64,000 bases of DNA from Burkholderia sp. L27(2015) (GCF_009765705.1 NZ_LMUX01000004.1:124001-188000); one strand, 5' to 3'. Counted from the first letter of the stretch, positions 44,711-54,281 are shown. The notes: a model not told the origin generated them from the sequence alone. Program-made: numbers and translations.

Positions 44711-45964
44711 CTAACGCCGCGGGCCTGCGCGATAGCTATAAAACGCGCCTGCGAACATCAACGCACTGGTCATAAAGAACACCGCGCGCATGCCCACGTG
44801 CGCGCCGATGAAGCCACCCATGAGTGGCCCCACCACCTGACCCGCGTATTGCGCGGATTGCGAATAGCCGAGAATGCCGCCCGCGATCGTGTCCGGCACG
44901 CTATGCCGGATCAGCGTGGTGATACACGGCAACAGGCCAGCCAACGCAAGCCCCATCAAGAAGCGCAGCACCACGAGTTGCCAGCCGGTAGTGACGAAAG
45001 CCTGCGGCAGCAGCAACAGGCCGCCCAACGCAAGGCATACGATCACGACCTTCAACGGTCCGACGCGATCGGCTAATTTACCCATGCGCGGCGCGGCAAG
45101 AATACTGCCCAGCGCGGCCGCCGACATCACCAGCCCAGCCATCGCCGCCACGCTGAACCCCGATAGTTTCAGTTGCTGCACATAGACAGTGATGATGGGC
45201 TCGATCGACATATTCGCCAGCATCAACAGCAGCGCCGTCATCAGCATCGCGAACACAGGGCGCCGGTCGGGAATCTGCGACCAACTGCTTGCGCGCTTTG
45301 TAGCGCCGGAGGCCGGCACTGTTTTGCGTACGGGCTGGCTTTCGCGTATCAACGTGGTGGTGCAGATGAACGCCACGAAAATCATCGCGCCCGACATGAC
45401 GAATGTCATGCGCAAGCCGATCAGCGCGGGCAGGACGCCGCCGATCAGTGGCCCGACCAGGTTCCCCGCCATCACGCCGATCGACAGCGTGCCGAGCGCC
45501 CAGGCTGCTCGCGCCTTGGGCGTTTGCGTGGCAACCAAAATGATCGCGCCCGAGGCATAGCCGCCAGCCAGTCCCACCAGCAAGCGCAAGAACACCAACT
45601 GATACACGTTCTGGGCCAGCCCCATCATCGATATCATGATCGCCATGCCCAGGCTGGCGCGTATCAGCATCAGCTTACGGCCGTAGCGATCGGCCAGCGT
45701 GCCCCACATCGGCGACACGGTGGCGGCCGCGAGGAAGGTAATGCCGAACGCCACCCCCGACCATTGCACGATGGCGGCCTGCGAGCTGACTCCCAGATGG
45801 GCGATATAGAGCGGCAGAATCGGCAGCAATACGGTCATGCCGACTATCGTGGTGAACGAACCGAACAAGCATACATACACATTACGCAACCAGTACGTGG
45901 AGTCGGGCGCGGGCGCAGCAGCGGGTGTGGTGGGTGTTGCGGGAGTGTCAGTTTGGCTGGTCAT
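44711..45964 (-). CDS. MFS multidrug efflux transporter, MdtG-like
   Basis: 417 residues from ATG at 45964 (a GTG one codon upstream is possible). Twelve helices in two halves. The signature GTLADRYGRKLMLIRASLG between helices 2 and 3 and its repeat GKLADRVGPLKVVIVC between 8 and 9 are visible. The first 25 residues are a Pro/Ala/Thr-rich tail. It ends seven bases from the end of the AraC gene. MdtG-type drug export is the closest match. Confidence 0.9.
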   Translation of the reverse strand: MTSQTDTPATPTTPAAAPAPDSTYWLRNVYVCLFGSFTTIVGMTVLLPILPLYIAHLGVSSQAAIVQWSGVAFGITFLAAATVSPMWGTLADRYGRKLMLIRASLGMAIMISMMGLAQNVYQLVFLRLLVGLAGGYASGAIILVATQTPKARAAWALGTLSIGVMAGNLVGPLIGGVLPALIGLRMTFVMSGAMIFVAFICTTTLIRESQPVRKTVPASGATKRASSWSQIPDRRPVFAMLMTALLLMLANMSIEPIITVYVQQLKLSGFSVAAMAGLVMSAAALGSILAAPRMGKLADRVGPLKVVIVCLALGGLLLLPQAFVTTGWQLVVLRFLMGLALAGLLPCITTLIRHSVPDTIAGGILGYSQSAQYAGQVVGPLMGGFIGAHVGMRAVFFMTSALMFAGAFYSYRAGPRR

Positions 45965-46195
45965 CACGACTGGGAAGGTGGCGCTGCATAGTGCGTCGAT
46001 CCGCCAGTTTAGTGAAATGAGGCGGTGCTAACAAGGTTGGCGATGTGTTCACCGATTGCACTCACTGATACCGCCACGACCGATGGCGTCGCCATTGCGC
46101 CTTGGTCGAAGCTAGAATGGCGTCTTTGTCGACGATGTTGGCGATGTCGACGCCTGATCAAGACGAACCCAGCCCCAAGCACATGGAGCGTATGA

Positions 46196-47344
46196 ATGAA
46201 ATGCACGATCGTAGGATCACGGTACTTCGGCGCATCGGTATTGCAGGCGTTCCTGGCGGACGGCATAGAGATTGCGGGGGTGGTGGCCCCGGCCGAAGAC
46301 GATAGGCTGGCGCTTGCCGGCCGTGCGGCAGGGTTGCCTACGGTAATCCATGAGAATCCCAAGTTCGTGAGCGGCAGTGCCATCCCCGTTGGCACTGATC
46401 TGATCGTGGCCGCGCATACGCATGCGCGTGTAAGCGATGAGGCGCTGGCGCGTTCGCGCCTGGGTGGGGTGGGGTACCACCCTTCGCTATTGCCGCGTCA
46501 TCGCGGCATCGCAGCCGTCGAGTGGACCATCCTGGAGGGCGATGCCGTTGCCGGCGGTTCGGTCTATCACTTGGCGCAAGGCTGGGACGCCGGTGCAATT
46601 GCCGCTCAGGACTGGTGCTTTGTCGGCAAGGGCGAAACGGCGCGTGAGCTGTGGGAACGGGCACTGGCACCGATGGGACTGGCGCTGCTGATCGGCACCG
46701 TGCATCACGCGCGCGAGCATGGCTCATTACCGGCTAGCGCCCAGGACGAACGCTATGCGACCCGGGCGCCGATTATTCGCCGCAGTATCGAACTGACCGA
46801 GGAGTCCAATGGGCCATTCACGTCACTCGTCGTGACGGCCATCGGTGCCGACCGGCCCGGCATCGTCAACATGCTTTCGGAACGGGCACGCGGTTTCGGC
46901 GCCAACTGGGCCGGTAGCCGCATGGCGAGCCTGGGCAGCCAGTTCGCCGGCATGGTGCATTTCGATGTCGCTCAGCGCAACGCGGACGCGCTCACGACTG
47001 CGTTGCGCGGTCTTGAAGCGTCGGGGTTGCGTGTGGTGATCGCGCGCAGCGATGCGGCGCCTGTGGCACCGGGCCAGCGCCGCGTCACGCTCGAATTGAG
47101 CGGGCCTGATCGTCCGGGCATCGTGCAGGATTTGTCGGCCGATCTGTCGGCACGCGGTATCAGCATCGAGGAGTTGATTACCGACGTCGCTCGCGTGGGC
47201 GCAGCGGCAGCGAGCCATCAGTTCAACGTCAAAGCCATTCTCGCGGTGCCGGAGGCGCTTTCGATCGACAGCTTGCGCACATTGCTTGAGTCGCTCGCCG
47301 CGAGCATGATGGTCGACATTGCGCTGGGGGAGCACGCCGAATGA
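46196..47344 (+). CDS. Formyltransferase-like protein fused to two ACT domains
   Basis: 382 residues from ATG at 46196, GGAG eight bases upstream. Residues 1-195 are a formyl_trans_N domain: MKCTIVGSRYFGASVLQAFL, GVGYHPSLLPRHRGIAAVEW, GGSVYHLAQGWDAGAIAAQD. His and Asp of the active site are kept. The Asn of N-x-H is Gly here. Residues about 207-375 form two ACT domains of the GcvR type (TAIGADRPGIVNMLSERARG and LSGPDRPGIVQDLSADLSAR). This joins an enzyme fold that uses formyl-THF to a ligand-sensing pair usually found in the glycine cleavage regulator. Confidence 0.85.
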   Translation: MKCTIVGSRYFGASVLQAFLADGIEIAGVVAPAEDDRLALAGRAAGLPTVIHENPKFVSGSAIPVGTDLIVAAHTHARVSDEALARSRLGGVGYHPSLLPRHRGIAAVEWTILEGDAVAGGSVYHLAQGWDAGAIAAQDWCFVGKGETARELWERALAPMGLALLIGTVHHAREHGSLPASAQDERYATRAPIIRRSIELTEESNGPFTSLVVTAIGADRPGIVNMLSERARGFGANWAGSRMASLGSQFAGMVHFDVAQRNADALTTALRGLEASGLRVVIARSDAAPVAPGQRRVTLELSGPDRPGIVQDLSADLSARGISIEELITDVARVGAAAASHQFNVKAILAVPEALSIDSLRTLLESLAASMMVDIALGEHAE

Positions 47345-47367
47345 GCGGCAATGAGCGGCAATGAGCG
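47341..47367. repeat. 10-bp tandem repeat at the stop codon
   Basis: ATGAGCGGCA twice, then ATGAGCG. It starts at the TGA stop of the formyltransferase-ACT gene. Too short to judge copy variation. Confidence 0.6.
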
Positions 47368-47442
47368 AGCTGGATGAGCACACCGAGAATAAGCATGCCC
47401 AATGAGCCGGCAGAGTGATGCGGGGGCGAGGGGGAGTTGGGC

Positions 47443-48159
47443 ATGGCCGATCCGCTCGTCCCCGCAACGGTCGCATTCCGCGCCGACGGCACACCCTATT
47501 CGCCCCTCTACGGTGACATTTATCACAGCGCCGTAGGCGCCCTCGCTCAGGCGAGATACGTGTTTTTACAAGGCAACGGTTTGCCCGAACGATGGCAGGG
47601 GCGGCGCGCGTTCACTGTTCTGGAAACCGGTTTCGGCATCGGCATCAACTTCCTGACGACATGGGCCGCGTGGCGAGGCGACAGTGCGCATTGTGAACAC
47701 CTGCACTTCGTGTCGATCGAGAAGCATCCGTTTTCCGCGGACGATCTGCGTCGCGCGTACGCGACGACCGTCGATGACGACACAGTCGCCACACTGGCTG
47801 AGCGGCTCCTGACTGCGTGGCCGACGCTGTCACCTGGCGTGCATAGTCTCGAATTCGAAGGCGGCAATGTCACCTTGACGCTGGTATTTGGCGACGCGGC
47901 GGATAGGCTGCCCGCACTCCAGCTGCATGCCGACGCGTTCTATCTCGACGGCTTCGCGCCGGCAAAAAATCCCGAGCTGTGGACACCTGCCATCTTCAAA
48001 TCGCTAGCGGGTTTGGCTGGCGAAGGCGCCACGTTCTCGACCTACACTAGTGCCGGCGATGTGAAACGTGCGCTGCTCGAGGCTGGCTTTGAATATCGCA
48101 AAGTGGCCGGCTTTGGCTGGAAACGCGCCATGCTGGTCGGCCGCTTTCCTCCGCGATAG
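47443..48159 (+). CDS. MnmC methyltransferase domain only (tRNA mnm5s2U methyltransferase)
   Basis: 238 residues from ATG at 47443. It matches the N-terminal half of bifunctional MnmC: RADGTPYSPLYGDIYHSAVG, FTVLETGFGIGINFL (SAM site), YLDGFAPAKNPELWT and GFGWKRAMLVGRF. It transfers the last methyl group in mnm5s2U34 synthesis. In most Burkholderia a C-terminal FAD oxidase follows; here the frame ends at the domain border. The methyl step can work alone, as in MnmD. Whether cmnm is the input from MnmEG without the oxidase is a question. Confidence 0.88.
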   Translation: MADPLVPATVAFRADGTPYSPLYGDIYHSAVGALAQARYVFLQGNGLPERWQGRRAFTVLETGFGIGINFLTTWAAWRGDSAHCEHLHFVSIEKHPFSADDLRRAYATTVDDDTVATLAERLLTAWPTLSPGVHSLEFEGGNVTLTLVFGDAADRLPALQLHADAFYLDGFAPAKNPELWTPAIFKSLAGLAGEGATFSTYTSAGDVKRALLEAGFEYRKVAGFGWKRAMLVGRFPPR

Positions 48160-48341
48160 CGAGCGCACTTGCCCAGAGATGCCGTGTGCACCACAAAAGA
48201 ACATATATTTTCATTTCTGTGCATGCGGCGAGCGAGTAAGCACCTAAATGAGGCTTTGGTGTTTCTCGGTCTCCCGGTTCTGCACCTGAAGAAGGCAATA
48301 CAAGCGCCGAATGCACCGTAATATCCATAAAATGCGCCGCT

Positions 48342-48358
48342 TTGGCCCGATTCTTGCA
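48342..48358 (+). promoter_or_regulatory. Sigma-54 promoter of amtB
   Basis: TTGGCCCGATTCTTGCA fits the -24/-12 consensus TTGGCACG-N4-TTGCA at all but one position, with GG and GC exactly 12 bp apart. The amtB ATG is 32 bp further on. Three TGCACC half-sites upstream (about 48186, 48284 and 48312) could be parts of NtrC sites. Confidence 0.85.
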
Positions 48359-48389
48359 TTCGGATGGGCCTTTTGCCCTATTTTCGATC

Positions 48390-49589
48390 ATGCAAACTCT
48401 GCAATCCGGTTCCGATACGTTGTTTCTCTTGCTGGGCGCAGTGATGGTGTTTGCGATGCACGTGGGTTTCGCTTTTCTGGAGCTCGGTACCGTTCGTCAC
48501 AAGAATCAAGTCAACGCGTTAGTTAAAATCCTCGTCGACTTTTCCGTGTCGACCATCGCTTACTTTTTCATCGGCTATACGATTGCCTACGGCGTGCAAT
48601 TCTTTCAGGGCGCCGATGTGATCGCCGAGCACAACGGTTATCAGCTCGTGCGCTTTTTCTTTCTGATGACGTTCGCGGCGGCCGTTCCGGCTATCGTGTC
48701 CGGCGGTATTGCCGAGCGCGCGAAGTTCAATCCGCAATTGTTCGCGACGTTTGTGCTCGTCGGTTTCATCTACCCGTTCCTGGAAGGCATCGTATGGAAC
48801 GGCCGGTTTGGCATCCAGGCCGAAATCGCGCAAGTGTTCGGTGCGCCATTTCATGATTTCGCCGGGTCCGTCGTGGTGCACGCGTTCGGGGGCTGGGTTG
48901 CGTTGCCGGCTGTATTGCTATTGGGTGCGCGCCATGGCCGCTATCAAAACGGGCGTGTCGCCGCGCATCCGCCGTCGAACATTCCATTCCTCGCGCTGGG
49001 TGCATGGGTGCTTACCGTGGGCTGGTTCGGCTTCAACGTGATGAGCGCGCAAACAATCGACAAGATCAGCGGACTGGTTGCGGTCAACTCGCTCATGGCA
49101 ATGGCAGGTGGCACATTGGCCGCATGGCTGGCTGGCCGCAATGATCCTGGCTTCACCTACAACGGTCCGCTTGCGGGGCTGGTGGCCGTGTGTGCAGGCT
49201 CCGATGTCATGCATCCGCTCGGCGCACTGGTTGTCGGCGGCGTTGCCGGTGTGCTCTTCGTTCGCATGTTCACGCTCGTCCAAAACAAATGGCATATCGA
49301 TGACGTGCTCGGTGTATGGCCGCTGCATGGACTATGCGGCGCGTGGGGCGGCATCGCGGCCGGCATCTTCGGGCAGCGGGCGCTGGGCGGGATAGGCGGC
49401 GTTTCGTTTGTCGCCCAGTTGATCGGTACGGTGGGCTCGATCGCCGTCGCCGTAGTGGGTGGCACCTGCGTGTACGGTCTGATCAAGGTGACGGTCGGGC
49501 TGCGACTCGATCAGGAAGACGAGTTCAATGGCGCCGACCTGACGCTTCATCGCATTTCGTCGACGGCCGAACGCGAGACGACCTGGTAG
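48390..49589 (+). CDS. amtB: Ammonium transporter AmtB
   Basis: 399 residues from ATG at 48390. A frame further upstream would lie across the promoter. Eleven helices; the twin His of the pore are in VVVHAFGGW and PLHGLCGAWG, and the conserved Phe/Trp vestibule residues are nearby. No signal peptide is seen, which is unusual because E. coli AmtB has one. There is no glnK next to it. The sigma-54 promoter shows nitrogen control. Confidence 0.94.
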   Translation: MQTLQSGSDTLFLLLGAVMVFAMHVGFAFLELGTVRHKNQVNALVKILVDFSVSTIAYFFIGYTIAYGVQFFQGADVIAEHNGYQLVRFFFLMTFAAAVPAIVSGGIAERAKFNPQLFATFVLVGFIYPFLEGIVWNGRFGIQAEIAQVFGAPFHDFAGSVVVHAFGGWVALPAVLLLGARHGRYQNGRVAAHPPSNIPFLALGAWVLTVGWFGFNVMSAQTIDKISGLVAVNSLMAMAGGTLAAWLAGRNDPGFTYNGPLAGLVAVCAGSDVMHPLGALVVGGVAGVLFVRMFTLVQNKWHIDDVLGVWPLHGLCGAWGGIAAGIFGQRALGGIGGVSFVAQLIGTVGSIAVAVVGGTCVYGLIKVTVGLRLDQEDEFNGADLTLHRISSTAERETTW

Positions 49590-49772
49590 CTCACGGCTGG
49601 AAGTGAACAATTAAAGTCTGTCGGGCGACAATAAAGTATGTCGCATGCACTGGCGTGTTTGAGCAGACTCCGCGAGGTCTGTGCACAGACATATGTCGGA
49701 GCGCGCACGGGTGGCCTCGGTCATTCGGTCGTGTGGTAATCTTTCGAGACTCTGCACATGGAGGGCGCGCCA

Positions 49773-50555
49773 ATGACCAGTACCTGGCTGCATAACCTGC
49801 CGTTATGGCAAATGGCCCTCGTTACCTTTGGTGCGACATATCTGGCGGCAACGGCGGTTCACGTCGTCACCGACCGGCTTGCTGCGGGTCCGCATAGGCT
49901 GTCATTGATGGCAGTTTCGCCCGGTTTGCTGTCTCCAATCGGTATTATCTTCGGCTTGCTCATCGCGTTTACTGCCACGCAGGTCTGGAACGATACGGAG
50001 CGCGCCAATGTTGCGGTCGCCACGGAAGCCGGTGCGCTAAAATCTGTCGTTATCCTGTCTGCCGTTTTGCCGGAAGATGCACAGATCCAGCTGCGAACGC
50101 TGGTTCGGGATTACATCGAGTACGCCATAAATACCGAATGGCCAATGATGGCGCAAGGAGCGGCGACACTGAAACTCAGTCCTCCTTCGTTGAACAAGGC
50201 GCTTCAGGTCACGCTTTCCCTGGCGGCAAATACGCCCGGACAGCAGATTGCGCAGCGCCAGGTGGCGACGTCCCTGGAGAAGGCACTGGAGGCGCGTCGC
50301 GAACGTATCCTGGTTAGTCGCTCCGAAGTTAGCGGTCTCAAGTGGGCATGTCTGATCTCTCTGGCCGTCTGCCTGCTGTTCGCAATCGCGCTCGTTCATT
50401 GTGGGAACCGATTGTCCTCTGCCGTGGCAATCGGGATTTTTTCCGCGGGGCTCGCAACGACCATGTTGTTGATCCTTTCGCATGATCGACCCTTCTCAGG
50501 CGTCATCGCCGTGACGCCCGAACCGCTATTGCAAGTGATGCCCGCGGATCGCTGA
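49773..50555 (+). CDS. DUF4239 (bestrophin-like) membrane protein
   Basis: 260 residues from ATG at 49773, GGAGG eight bases before. Four helices in two pairs (about 13-35, 48-68, 198-215, 221-240) with a soluble helical domain between. SPGLLSPIGIIFGLLIAFTA is the DUF4239 core, a family related to bestrophin-type anion channels. It is monocistronic. Function unproven. Confidence 0.85.
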   Translation: MTSTWLHNLPLWQMALVTFGATYLAATAVHVVTDRLAAGPHRLSLMAVSPGLLSPIGIIFGLLIAFTATQVWNDTERANVAVATEAGALKSVVILSAVLPEDAQIQLRTLVRDYIEYAINTEWPMMAQGAATLKLSPPSLNKALQVTLSLAANTPGQQIAQRQVATSLEKALEARRERILVSRSEVSGLKWACLISLAVCLLFAIALVHCGNRLSSAVAIGIFSAGLATTMLLILSHDRPFSGVIAVTPEPLLQVMPADR

Positions 50556-50879
50556 TGAAGAAATTTCCGCGACCCCATGGGTTGTGCGTGACCAGCGACG
50601 ACCGCAGTGCATGAAATGCTCCTCAGTGTTTCCCCTATCTCGACAGCCATCAAAAACCTGGAGTTCTGTGTGCTCGCATGGCACACTTTGATCGTCTCAA
50701 ATTCAGGCAGACAGAGAATCTTCGCTCGGCATTGTTTCGCATGCCTCACGGAGAGCCAGGAACTTCCATCACCTAATTCTCGAACAGCGTCCTGAATCGT
50801 TGTCACGGCACGTACACGCGCTCGGGAAGCTACCATCGAACGGGCGATTCGAACGCCCTTTGCGCTAGGAGAGAATGGA
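50556..50879. other. No gene seen
   Basis: About 320 bases between the DUF4239 gene and the binding-protein gene. I see no coding region, hairpin or clear operator. Confidence 0.5.
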
Positions 50880-52001
50880 ATGAAAACGACGTCCGTTGTA
50901 CTTGCAGGACTTCTACTGATTTTCTGCTCCATCGCCACAGCCCAGGACCAGAAAATCGTCAGGATAGGGCATTCGGCTCCGCTGAGCGGGCCGCAGATGA
51001 TGGACGGAAGAGACAATGACAATGGCCTGCGCCTGGCAATATCCGACTTGAATGCGAAAGGGCTGGTGATCAACAACCAGCGGCTGAAGTTCGTACTCGA
51101 TTCGCAAGACGACAAATCTTCGGCCGAGGCTGGTATGCGCGTGGCGCAGCAATTCGCGGATTCGAAGGTGGTCGCGGTGTTCGGACCATTCAATTCGAGC
51201 ATCGCCATTCCCGCTTCCAGGGTGTATAGCAAGGCCAACATACCGATGCTGACGGCAGCCGGCAACCCGTCACTGACGCAACAGGGGTTTCATAATATCT
51301 TTCGCATCGATACCAATTCCAATCAGTTGATTGGCGCGCTGAGTAATTTTGCCAAGCAGACGCTTCAGGCAAAAAGCGCAGTGGTGATCGATGATCGCAC
51401 CGCATACGGCGGCCCCATCGCCGATCTGTTCGCCAAGGAGGCCGGCGCGGACGGAATCCAGATCGATGCGCGTCTGCACGTTGGCGCAAACGAGATCAAC
51501 TACAAGCCGCTGATCGATACCATCAAGGACAAGAATCCGGACGTGGTGTTTCTGGGCGGTTATGCACAGCAAGGCGCACTGCTGGCGAAGGCGCTGCGCT
51601 CGCGCGGTATAGAGACCAACCTGCTCCTGGACGACGCGGCCTGCACGATGTACATGGCGAAACTGGCCGGGGCCGCGGCAACCCACGTTTATTGCGCGAA
51701 GGGCAACGCTCCGCTCGCGGCTTCGGAAGCCGGGCGCGCATTTCTCGCCCGATACAAATCCACTTACAAAACGGATGCGCTCGTCGATGCCGTCAGATAT
51801 TACGACGGCATGATGATGCTGGCGGACGCGATGCAAAAGGCTGACTCGACGGATCCGTCCAAGGTCATTCCTCAAATCGCGAGTGGCCACTACGACGGCA
51901 TTGCCGGCGTTTATGAATACGACAGCAATGGAGACCTGAAGTCGCCTTCCGTCAGCCTGCACACGTTCAAACAAGGACAGCTTGTGCCGTATCAGCCATA
52001 G
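50880..52001 (+). CDS. Branched-chain amino acid type ABC transporter binding protein (LivK-like)
   Basis: 373 residues, start after GGAGAGAATGGA. Signal peptide ends near TATA/Q. The mature start KIVRIGHSAPLSGPQMMDGR has the LivK ligand pocket. AVFGPFNSSIAIPASRVYSK and VVIDDRTAYGGPIADLF are typical of the family. No permease or ATPase gene is next to it, so it is an orphan that must share another system. Confidence 0.92.
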   Translation: MKTTSVVLAGLLLIFCSIATAQDQKIVRIGHSAPLSGPQMMDGRDNDNGLRLAISDLNAKGLVINNQRLKFVLDSQDDKSSAEAGMRVAQQFADSKVVAVFGPFNSSIAIPASRVYSKANIPMLTAAGNPSLTQQGFHNIFRIDTNSNQLIGALSNFAKQTLQAKSAVVIDDRTAYGGPIADLFAKEAGADGIQIDARLHVGANEINYKPLIDTIKDKNPDVVFLGGYAQQGALLAKALRSRGIETNLLLDDAACTMYMAKLAGAAATHVYCAKGNAPLAASEAGRAFLARYKSTYKTDALVDAVRYYDGMMMLADAMQKADSTDPSKVIPQIASGHYDGIAGVYEYDSNGDLKSPSVSLHTFKQGQLVPYQP

Positions 52002-52037
52002 AAGTGGTTGTGCAGCGGCATGTGCGCGAGGGAGCCA

Positions 52038-52169
52038 TCATAGGCTGGCGGTGATCAACCAGGCGCTTGATTTTTCCTCGCGCGCGCAAAACTCCTCTAT
52101 CGCACTGAGGACATAGAGTCCCGAGTAGATGCGTTCGTTCGTGGCCTGCTCGCGCTTGTCGAAGGCGAA
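52038..52169 (-). pseudogene. Possible C-terminal gene remnant
   Basis: A frame without a start reads FAFDKREQATNERIYSGLYV and LSAIEEFCAREEKSSAWLIT and ends at 52038. Codon use looks like that of a real gene, but an in-frame stop is just upstream. The family is not known to me. The other 200 bases up to 52367 show nothing. Confidence 0.25.
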
Positions 52170-52367
52170 GGACTACAGCCGGACCCGTGGCCGGCGACGA
52201 CCCGCAGTAACACGTCATATCGAGCCCGGTCTTACGCCGAACTCGCGACGGCGCTTCCCCCAAGACCCCCGCGGCAGCCCTATGACCGCATCCTCCCCGC
52301 TAATTTGTTAATCTCACTTGTCAATCTCGCATCAATCACATATTCCGTAACTCAAGGAGCGTTAAAC

Positions 52368-53237
52368 ATGAGCGATTCGTCCGACTACGTACCGCCGAAC
52401 GTTTGGACCTGGAACAAGGCGAGCGGTGGTCGCTTCGCGAATATCAATCGCCCGATTTCGGGCTCGACGCATGACCAGGACTTGCCGGTCGGCCGCCATC
52501 CTCTGCAACTGTATTCGCTGGCAACGCCCAACGGTGTCAAGGTCACGGTGATGCTCGAGGAACTGCTGGCGCTCGGCCACCACGGTGCGGAGTACGACGC
52601 CTGGTTGATCAAGATCGGTGATGGCGACCAGTTCGGTAGCGGCTTCGTGGCGGCGAATCCGAACTCCAAGATCCCTGCGCTGATGGATCGCAGCGGGCCG
52701 GAGCCGATTCGGGTCTTCGAGTCCGGCTCGATTCTGCTGTATCTCGCCGAGAAGTTCGGCGCCTTTCTGCCGACCGAAGCCAAGGCGCGCGCTGAGTGCC
52801 TGTCGTGGCTGTTCTGGCAAATGGGAAGCGCACCCTATCTCGGCGGAGGCTTCGGCCATTTCTACGCGTATGCGCCGACGAAGATCGAATATGCGATCGA
52901 CCGGTTCGCGATGGAAACGAAGCGCCAGCTCGATGTGCTCGACAAGCAGCTCGAGCGCAATGAATACGTGGCGGGCGACGCGTACACGATCGCCGATATC
53001 GCGATCTGGCCTTGGTATGGTGGCTTGGCCAAGGGCTGGCTTTACGAGGCGGCCGAGTTCCTGGCGGTGCAGGACTATAAGCACTTGCAGCGCTGGGCCG
53101 ATGCGATCGGCAAACGCCCGGCTGCGATCCGCGGGCGGATGGTCAATCGTGTTTTTGGCGAACCTTCAAGTCAACTGCATGAGCGCCATGACGCCGCCGA
53201 TTTCGAAACCAAGACGCAGGACAAGGTGGTCGCTTAG
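52368..53237 (+). CDS. yghU: Glutathione-dependent disulfide-bond oxidoreductase YghU
   Basis: 289 residues (E. coli 288) from ATG at 52368, after AAGGAGCG. The Nu-class GST opening SDYVPPNVWTWNKASGGRFA and NRPISGSTHDQDLPVGRHPL with LQLYSLATPNGVKVTVMLEE are all typical of YghU. FESGSILLYLAEKF binds the glutathione gamma-Glu. The C-terminal helical domain is complete. The enzyme reduces disulfides such as HEDS with GSH and binds two GSH per site. Confidence 0.94.
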   Translation: MSDSSDYVPPNVWTWNKASGGRFANINRPISGSTHDQDLPVGRHPLQLYSLATPNGVKVTVMLEELLALGHHGAEYDAWLIKIGDGDQFGSGFVAANPNSKIPALMDRSGPEPIRVFESGSILLYLAEKFGAFLPTEAKARAECLSWLFWQMGSAPYLGGGFGHFYAYAPTKIEYAIDRFAMETKRQLDVLDKQLERNEYVAGDAYTIADIAIWPWYGGLAKGWLYEAAEFLAVQDYKHLQRWADAIGKRPAAIRGRMVNRVFGEPSSQLHERHDAADFETKTQDKVVA

Positions 53238-53406
53238 GGCTAGCAGCCTCTTGTAGCGGTATCCGTTGCGCTCGTTGCGCGGCCCCACCGGCGAATCTTA
53301 CAAGTCGGTAGTGAAGTTGATCTTCGCCGAGGGGGGGCTTGAGCAACGAGCTCATTCCGCACGACAGTGAGGCGCTTGTTTCGCTTGGACGGCGTCGCCG
53401 GGCGGC

Positions 53407-53547
53407 TTAAAGCGGGCTCTTGTCCAGCGATCGAATGCGACGCTCGAGTTCCGCGTGGTTGGTTGCCGAACCGAGATAAAGGCCGATCCTGCGGCGTTCC
53501 GATTGTTCGAGCCAGTTGCTAAGCGTAGTGAAAAGAATAGCGATCAT
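53407..53547 (-). CDS. DUF3563 small protein
   Basis: 46 residues from ATG at 53547, with GGAGGGCACC upstream. Sequence MIAILFTTLSNWLEQSERRR followed by IGLYLGSATNHAELERRIRS. The pattern of an amphipathic helix, then YL..A.....LE.R.R, is that of DUF3563, found widely in Burkholderiaceae. A longer frame on the same strand up to 53703 is ignored because the ribosome site marks this start. Role unknown, perhaps membrane-associated stress protein. Confidence 0.82.
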   Translation of the reverse strand: MIAILFTTLSNWLEQSERRRIGLYLGSATNHAELERRIRSLDKSPL

Positions 53548-53800
53548 GGTGCCCTCCAATAATTGAATTTTTCGTCGAAAATTTACCTTTTCAACCCGTG
53601 GCTCACGTGAGTTCCAAACGCTACTGACTTCGCGGGAGAACGCCGTTGCTCGCGGATTAAGTACAGTGTGACAAAAGAAAATGAGGCGAAAATGAGAAGG
53701 CACTCAGCAGCGAAAAAGCGATTGTCATTCGCGATCGCTGTTCTAAGATGATCGTACAACTCTATTTGTCTACAACGATCCTTACCTTTGGAGAGACAAC

Positions 53801-54244
53801 ATGCCGACCTACGTCGTACATGCAACCCATGGACGGTTGACCGCGCAGCACAAGGAAGCCATCGCCAGCGAAATCACGAGAGCGCATAGCAAAGCGACCG
53901 GTGCACAAGGGTTCTTCGCTCAGGTTATCTTCAATGAGATTTCGGCGGGATGCCATTTCATGGGCGGCAAGCGCATCGAAACCGATCAGATTTTCGTTCA
54001 TGGACAAATCCGTGCAGGGCGCACGAAAGAGCAGAAGCGAGCATTGCTCGACGACATAGTGAACTCGATTGCAGTGGCCACCAAGATGGAGAAGCGCTAC
54101 CTTTGGGCGTATCTCGCGGAATTGCCGCCGTCGCAAATGGTCGAGTATGGTCAAGTGCTCCCTGAGCCGGGCGAAGAAGATTCGTGGCTCCAATCGCTTA
54201 GCGAGGAAGACCGCGATTATTTGCTGAGTTTCGCCAAACGCTAA
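53801..54244 (+). CDS. Tautomerase-superfamily protein (cis-CaaD-like)
   Basis: 147 residues, start after GGAGAGACAAC. Pro2 directly after Met (MPTYVVHATHG) would be the catalytic N-terminal proline after Met removal. Residues such as FFAQVIFNE and IFVHGQIRAGRTKEQKRALL match cis-3-chloroacrylic acid dehalogenase-like members, which are two fused 4-OT units. The HGQIRAGR Arg pair is seen in this group. Substrate unknown. The tag gene follows after 37 bp and may be co-transcribed. Confidence 0.88.
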   Translation: MPTYVVHATHGRLTAQHKEAIASEITRAHSKATGAQGFFAQVIFNEISAGCHFMGGKRIETDQIFVHGQIRAGRTKEQKRALLDDIVNSIAVATKMEKRYLWAYLAELPPSQMVEYGQVLPEPGEEDSWLQSLSEEDRDYLLSFAKR

Positions 54245-54281
54245 CCAGATCGTACCGGTTGCGACGTTATGAAGGAAAACG

